DNA of 64,000 nucleotides from Bacteroides mediterraneensis (GTDB lineage Bacteria > Bacteroidota > Bacteroidia > Bacteroidales > Bacteroidaceae), in NCBI RefSeq assembly GCF_900128455.1, contig NZ_LT635783.1, positions 3,904,359-3,968,358 on the forward strand. The letters run 5' to 3'. The position numbers and the translations under genes were made by a program. Positions 60,232 to 64,000 of this stretch are shown here, in pieces; position 1 is the first letter of the stretch, and each line of letters begins with the position of its first letter. Below the pieces are notes generated by a model that worked only from the letters and a program-made list of their open reading frames with translations, did not search any database and was not told the origin of the DNA.

Positions 60232-60639
60232 ATGGGAGCAAGAAAAAAAATATCGGCTGATAAGAGAAAAGAAGCCCTTAAAACCATGTATTTTGCAAAA
60301 TTGCAAAATGTGCCTACTTCTCCGCGTAAGATGCGTCTCGTGGCTGACATGATTCGCGGTATGGAGGTGAACAGAGCACTTGGTGTTTTGAAGTTTTCTT
60401 CTAAAGAAGCTTCTGCTAGAGTGGAAAAACTGTTACGCTCTGCTATTGCTAACTGGGAACAGAAAAACGAACGCAAAGCTGAAGACGGCGAATTGTTTGT
60501 AACTAAGATTTATGTTGACGGGGGAGCAACCTTGAAAAGAATGAGACCGGCTCCGCAGGGTAGAGGTTACAGAATTCGTAAACGCTCAAATCATGTGACT
60601 TTGTTCGTTGATGCTAAGAATACTAATGATAAAAATTAA
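60232..60639 (+). CDS. rplV: 50S ribosomal protein L22
   Basis: Exit-tunnel protein, 135 residues. It has [41 protein letters not shown] with the tunnel-loop tip, and [15 protein letters not shown]. The N-terminus [19 protein letters not shown] is longer than in E. coli, as in other Bacteroidota. rpsC starts 6 bases later. Confidence 0.99.
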   Translation: MGARKKISADKRKEALKTMYFAKLQNVPTSPRKMRLVADMIRGMEVNRALGVLKFSSKEASARVEKLLRSAIANWEQKNERKAEDGELFVTKIYVDGGATLKRMRPAPQGRGYRIRKRSNHVTLFVDAKNTNDKN

Positions 60640-60645
60640 GAGTAG

Positions 60646-61377
60646 ATGGGACAGAAAGTTAATCCGATAAGCAACCGTTTAGGAATTATCAGAGGATGGG
60701 ATTCTAATTGGTACGGTGGCAAGAATTATGGTGACGCTTTGCTGGAAGACAGCAAAATTCGTAAATATCTGAATGCCAGACTTGCAAAAGCCAGCGTTTC
60801 AAGAATCGTTATTGAACGTACTCTGAAATTGGTGACAATTACTGTATGTACTGCTCGTCCGGGTATTATCATTGGTAAAGGTGGTCAGGAAGTTGATAAG
60901 TTGAAAGAGGAGTTGAAGAAGATCACTGACAAGGATATCCAGATTAATATCTTTGAAGTAAAGAGACCGGAACTTGACGCTGTTATTGTTGCAAACAACA
61001 TCGCTCGTCAGGTAGAAGGCAAAATCGCTTACCGTCGTGCTATCAAGATGGCGATTGCCAATACAATGCGCATGGGAGCTGAAGGTATCAAAGTGCTGAT
61101 TTCTGGTCGTTTGAACGGAGCTGAAATGGCACGTTCTGAAATGTATAAGGAAGGTCGTACTCCATTGCATACTTTCCGTGCAGACATTGACTATTGTCAT
61201 GCAGAAGCTTTGACTAAGGTTGGTTTGCTGGGTATTAAGGTATGGATTTGCCGTGGAGAAGTTTATGGAAAACGTGAGTTGGCTCCTAACTTCACTCAGA
61301 GCAAAGAAAACAGCCGTGGTGGAAACGGTAACAATGGTGGAAAGAATTTCCGTAGAAAGAAAAACAACAATCGCTAA
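60646..61377 (+). CDS. rpsC: 30S ribosomal protein S3
   Basis: mRNA-entry protein with helicase activity, 243 residues. It begins [20 protein letters not shown], carries the KH motif [15 protein letters not shown] and the C-terminal domain [19 protein letters not shown] with [13 protein letters not shown]. The tail is rich in Asn, Gly and Arg ([17 protein letters not shown]). Confidence 0.99.
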   Translation: MGQKVNPISNRLGIIRGWDSNWYGGKNYGDALLEDSKIRKYLNARLAKASVSRIVIERTLKLVTITVCTARPGIIIGKGGQEVDKLKEELKKITDKDIQINIFEVKRPELDAVIVANNIARQVEGKIAYRRAIKMAIANTMRMGAEGIKVLISGRLNGAEMARSEMYKEGRTPLHTFRADIDYCHAEALTKVGLLGIKVWICRGEVYGKRELAPNFTQSKENSRGGNGNNGGKNFRRKKNNNR

Positions 61378-61397
61378 CGATTTGAATTTTAGGAATT

Positions 61398-61829
61398 ATG
61401 TTACAACCGAAAAAAACAAAATTCAGAAGACAGCAGAAAGGTAGCGCTAAAGGTAACGCCCAGAGAGGTCATCAGTTGGCTTTTGGTACTTTTGGTATCA
61501 AATCTCTTCAGACTAAGTGGATTACTGGTCGTCAGATTGAAGCAGCTCGTATTGCTGTAACAAGATATATGCAGCGTCAGGGTCAGATTTGGATCCGCAT
61601 TTTCCCGGATAAACCTATTACTCGTAAGCCAGCCGATGTACGTATGGGTAAAGGTAAAGGTAATCCGGAAGGTTTCGTGGCTCCTGTAACTCCGGGTCGT
61701 ATTTTGATCGAAGTTGAAGGTGTTTCTTTTGAAGTAGCTAAAGAAGCTTTGCGCCTCGCCGCACAGAAACTTCCTGTTACTACTAAGTTTATTGTTAGAC
61801 GTGATTACGACGCAAGTCAAAATGCTTAA
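61398..61829 (+). CDS. rplP: 50S ribosomal protein L16
   Basis: Large-subunit protein at the A-site tRNA elbow, 143 residues. It begins [19 protein letters not shown] and has [39 protein letters not shown] and [12 protein letters not shown] with the arginine loop used by the hydroxylase in other bacteria. Confidence 0.99.
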   Translation: MLQPKKTKFRRQQKGSAKGNAQRGHQLAFGTFGIKSLQTKWITGRQIEAARIAVTRYMQRQGQIWIRIFPDKPITRKPADVRMGKGKGNPEGFVAPVTPGRILIEVEGVSFEVAKEALRLAAQKLPVTTKFIVRRDYDASQNA

Positions 61830-61834
61830 TTGAT

Positions 61835-62029
61835 ATGAAGATTGCAGAAATTAGAGAAATAGCTACCAACGAATTGGCAGAAAGAATTCAGACTGAAGTT
61901 GCCAATTACAATCAAATGGTTTTGAATCATTCGATCTCTCCGCTGGAAAATCCTGCACAGATCAAGAAATTACGCAGAACAATTGCGCGTATGAAAGCAG
62001 AATTGCGTCAGAGAGAACTTAACAAATAA
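61835..62029 (+). CDS. rpmC: 50S ribosomal protein L29
   Basis: Small two-helix tunnel-exit protein, 64 residues. It begins [19 protein letters not shown] and ends with [20 protein letters not shown]. Gap to rplP is 5 bases. Confidence 0.98.
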   Translation: MKIAEIREIATNELAERIQTEVANYNQMVLNHSISPLENPAQIKKLRRTIARMKAELRQRELNK

Positions 62030-62040
62030 TAATGGTCCTC

Positions 62041-62298
62041 ATGGAAGCTAGAAATTTAAGAAAAGAAAGAACTGGTGTTGTAGTTAGCAATAAAATGGAC
62101 AAGACCATTACTGTTGCGGCTAAGTTTAAGGAAAAACACCCTATTTATGGTAAGTTCGTGTCTAAAACGAAAAAATACCATGCTCATGACGAAAAGAATG
62201 AATGCCAGGTTGGCGATACTGTTCGCATCATGGAAACTCGTCCTTTGAGTAAAACTAAGAGATGGAGATTGATTGAAATTATTGAAAGAGCTAAGTAA
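62041..62298 (+). CDS. rpsQ: 30S ribosomal protein S17
   Basis: Primary 16S rRNA-binding OB-fold protein, 85 residues from the chosen start [20 protein letters not shown]. It has [17 protein letters not shown], the [20 protein letters not shown] loop and SKTKRWRL. An ATG nine bases upstream (adding MVL) is also open; the internal one fits the family better. Confidence 0.97.
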   Translation: MEARNLRKERTGVVVSNKMDKTITVAAKFKEKHPIYGKFVSKTKKYHAHDEKNECQVGDTVRIMETRPLSKTKRWRLIEIIERAK

Positions 62299-62300
62299 TT

Positions 62301-62666
62301 ATGATACAAGCAGAATCCAGACTTACAGTATGTGACAACAGTGGCGCAAAAGAAGCTCTTTGTATCCGCGTATTAGGCGGTACAAAGAGACGTTATGCCT
62401 CTGTTGGGGATGTTATTGTAGTTTCAATAAAGAGTGTTATCCCCTCAAGTGATATTAAAAAAGGTGCAGTATCAAAGGCCTTGATTGTACGTACAAAGAA
62501 AGAAATCCGTCGTGCTGATGGTTCTTACATTCGTTTTGATGACAATGCTTGCGTATTGTTGAATAACGCAGGTGAAATTAGAGGAAGTCGTATTTTTGGC
62601 CCGGTTGCGAGAGAGTTGCGTAATGCAAACATGAAAGTGGTTTCACTTGCACCTGAAGTACTTTAA
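62301..62666 (+). CDS. rplN: 50S ribosomal protein L14
   Basis: Intersubunit-bridge protein, 121 residues. It begins [19 protein letters not shown] and has [38 protein letters not shown] and [13 protein letters not shown] in the form [13 protein letters not shown]. It lies 2 bases after rpsQ. Confidence 0.99.
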   Translation: MIQAESRLTVCDNSGAKEALCIRVLGGTKRRYASVGDVIVVSIKSVIPSSDIKKGAVSKALIVRTKKEIRRADGSYIRFDDNACVLLNNAGEIRGSRIFGPVARELRNANMKVVSLAPEVL

Positions 62667-62686
62667 TTTTGTAAAAGATTTAAGTA

Positions 62687-63010
62687 ATGAGTAAATTACA
62701 TATTAAAAAAGGCGATACAGTTTACGTAAACTCTGGCGAAGACAAGGGTAAAACTGGCCGCGTGTTGAAGGTTCTTGTTAAAGAAGGACGTGCAGTGGTA
62801 GAAGGTATCAACATGGTATCTAAGAGTACCAAACCGAATGCAAAGAATCCTCAGGGTGGTATTGTGAAGCAGGAGGCTCCTATTCACATCTCTAACCTGA
62901 ATCCGGTAGATCCGAAAACAGGAAAACCGACTCGTGTAGGTAGAAGAGAAAGTTCTGATGGAAGAACATTTGTTCGTTATGCTAAAAAATCAGGAGAGGA
63001 GATTAAATAA
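62687..63010 (+). CDS. rplX: 50S ribosomal protein L24
   Basis: KOW-domain assembly initiator, 107 residues. It has the KOW core [34 protein letters not shown] and the [20 protein letters not shown] stretch. Its TAA overlaps the rplE ATG by one base. Confidence 0.98.
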   Translation: MSKLHIKKGDTVYVNSGEDKGKTGRVLKVLVKEGRAVVEGINMVSKSTKPNAKNPQGGIVKQEAPIHISNLNPVDPKTGKPTRVGRRESSDGRTFVRYAKKSGEEIK

Positions 63011-63567
63011 TGAGTAATACTGCTAGCCTTAAGAAAGAATATGCAGAGCGCATTGCTCCTGCTTTGAAGAATCAATTCCAGTATTCTTCATCTATGCAAA
63101 TCCCTGTACTTAAGAAGATTGTTATCAATCAAGGTTTGGGTATGGCGGTTGCTGACAAGAAAATCATTGATGTAGCTATCAATGAATTGACTGCTATTAC
63201 AGGACAGAAAGCTGTAGCAACTGTTTCTCGTAAGGATATCGCAAACTTTAAGTTGCGTAAAAAAATGCCGATTGGTGTAATGGTAACATTGCGTCGTGAA
63301 AGAATGTATGAATTCCTTGAAAAATTGGTTCGTGTGGCTTTGCCGCGTATCCGTGACTTTAAGGGTATTGAAAGCAAATTCGACGGAAGAGGAAACTACA
63401 CACTGGGTATTCAGGAACAGATTATTTTCCCTGAAATCAACATTGACAGCATTACCAAGATTTTGGGTATGAATATTACTTTCGTAACTTCTGCTCAGAC
63501 TGACGAAGAAGGTTATGCTTTGTTGAAAGAATTCGGATTACCGTTTAAAAACGCTAAAAAAGATTGA
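63010..63567 (+). CDS. rplE: 50S ribosomal protein L5
   Basis: 5S rRNA-binding central-protuberance protein, 185 residues. It has [59 protein letters not shown] and [14 protein letters not shown]. Coupled to rplX by a one-base overlap. Confidence 0.99.
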   Translation: MSNTASLKKEYAERIAPALKNQFQYSSSMQIPVLKKIVINQGLGMAVADKKIIDVAINELTAITGQKAVATVSRKDIANFKLRKKMPIGVMVTLRRERMYEFLEKLVRVALPRIRDFKGIESKFDGRGNYTLGIQEQIIFPEINIDSITKILGMNITFVTSAQTDEEGYALLKEFGLPFKNAKKD

Positions 63568-63573
63568 TAAGTT

Positions 63574-63873
63574 ATGGCAAAAGAATCAATGAAAGCTCGT
63601 GAAGTAAGAAGAGCTAAACTTGTTGCTAAATATGCTGAGAAGCGTGCTGCGTTGAAGAAGATTGTAAATTCTGGTGATCCTGTTGAAGCTTTTGAGGCAG
63701 CTCAAAAGTTGCAGGCTCTGCCTAAGAACGCTAATCCTATTCGTTTACACAACCGTTGTAAACTGACTGGCCGTCCTAAAGGTTATATCCGTCAGTTTGG
63801 TATCTCACGTATTCAGTTCCGTGAGATGGCTTCAAACGGTTTGATTCCTGGCGTTAAGAAAGCAAGCTGGTAA
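63574..63873 (+). CDS. rpsN: 30S ribosomal protein S14 (zinc-independent form)
   Basis: Small-subunit head protein, 99 residues. It has the long form with a basic N-terminal helix ([19 protein letters not shown]) and [19 protein letters not shown], with only one Cys where the zinc form has four. It therefore does not need zinc. Gap to rplE is 6 bases. Confidence 0.98.
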   Translation: MAKESMKAREVRRAKLVAKYAEKRAALKKIVNSGDPVEAFEAAQKLQALPKNANPIRLHNRCKLTGRPKGYIRQFGISRIQFREMASNGLIPGVKKASW

Positions 63874-63931
63874 ATAATTTTTTTATTAAATATTGTCAGG
63901 GTAGTCCTGATTAATTTAACAATTAGTTTTT

Positions 63932-64000
63932 ATGACAGATCCTATCGCAGATTATCTCACTAGATTGAGAAATGCAATTAGTGCTAAGCACAGAGTGGTG
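63932..64000 (+). CDS. rpsH: 30S ribosomal protein S8, cut by the window end
   Basis: The first 23 residues, MTDPIADYLTRLRNAISAKH then RVV, are the conserved start of S8, the central-domain 16S rRNA-binding protein. It follows rpsN after 58 bases, as in other spc operons. Confidence 0.95.
   Translation, partial: MTDPIADYLTRLRNAISAKHRVV

Overview
The window is chromosomal DNA from a member of the Bacteroidaceae (Bacteroides or Phocaeicola type). The evidence is a SusC/SusD pair controlled by a hybrid two-component sensor, many secreted glycoside hydrolases with lipoprotein or Sec signals, promoters of the Bacteroides form TAnnTTTG with few Shine-Dalgarno sites, a NigD-like lipoprotein, and a ribosomal-protein operon in which str, S10 and spc are joined without tuf. 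I could not fix the species from sequence alone.

Left arm (1-13.7 kb): a polysaccharide utilization locus. A divergent hybrid two-component sensor (truncated by the window start) faces a frameshifted surface lipoprotein, SusC, SusD, a GH30 endo-hydrolase lipoprotein and a GH2 beta-galactosidase. The enzymes suggest a galactose-rich beta-linked glycan, possibly beta-1,6-galactan of arabinogalactan type (inference). A terminator-like hairpin lies between susD and the enzymes, and a 22-bp tandem palindromic repeat lies after the last gene.

13.7-28.6 kb: luxS and mtnN (recycling of S-adenosylhomocysteine, AI-2), a divergent YfhO-type membrane protein, then a long minus-strand surface-glycan cluster downstream of metG: flippase, GT2, a CDP-ribitol synthase fusion (IspD-like plus SDR), a LicD-family transferase, a third glycosyltransferase, two GT4 and a final GT2. 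The CDP-ribitol enzyme next to a LicD (fukutin-like) protein predicts a ribitol-phosphate-decorated glycan, which is the most interesting system in the window.

28.6-38.8 kb: a structured non-coding stretch, then GH20, a divergent GH20, a large GH2 beta-galactosidase with a ricin-like N-terminus, and a Ser-type sulfatase. This is an exo-acting set suited to sulfated Gal/GlcNAc host glycans (mucin or keratan sulfate type), without its own SusC/D.

38.8-53.7 kb: housekeeping and miscellaneous genes: mnmA with a flavodoxin-ferredoxin partner, ruvB, a second flippase, a DUF389 membrane protein, a NigD-like lipoprotein, a CAU-anticodon tRNA, a calcium P-type ATPase, a HAD phosphatase, ribF, a DEAD-box helicase, a lone GH43 and a DUF3467 protein.

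53.8-64 kb: rpsL-rpsG-fusA-rpsJ-rplCDWB-rpsS-rplV-rpsC-rplP-rpmC-rpsQ-rplNXE-rpsN-rpsH (the last cut by the window end), driven by an excellent Bacteroides promoter and containing two structured gaps that may be autoregulatory leaders.
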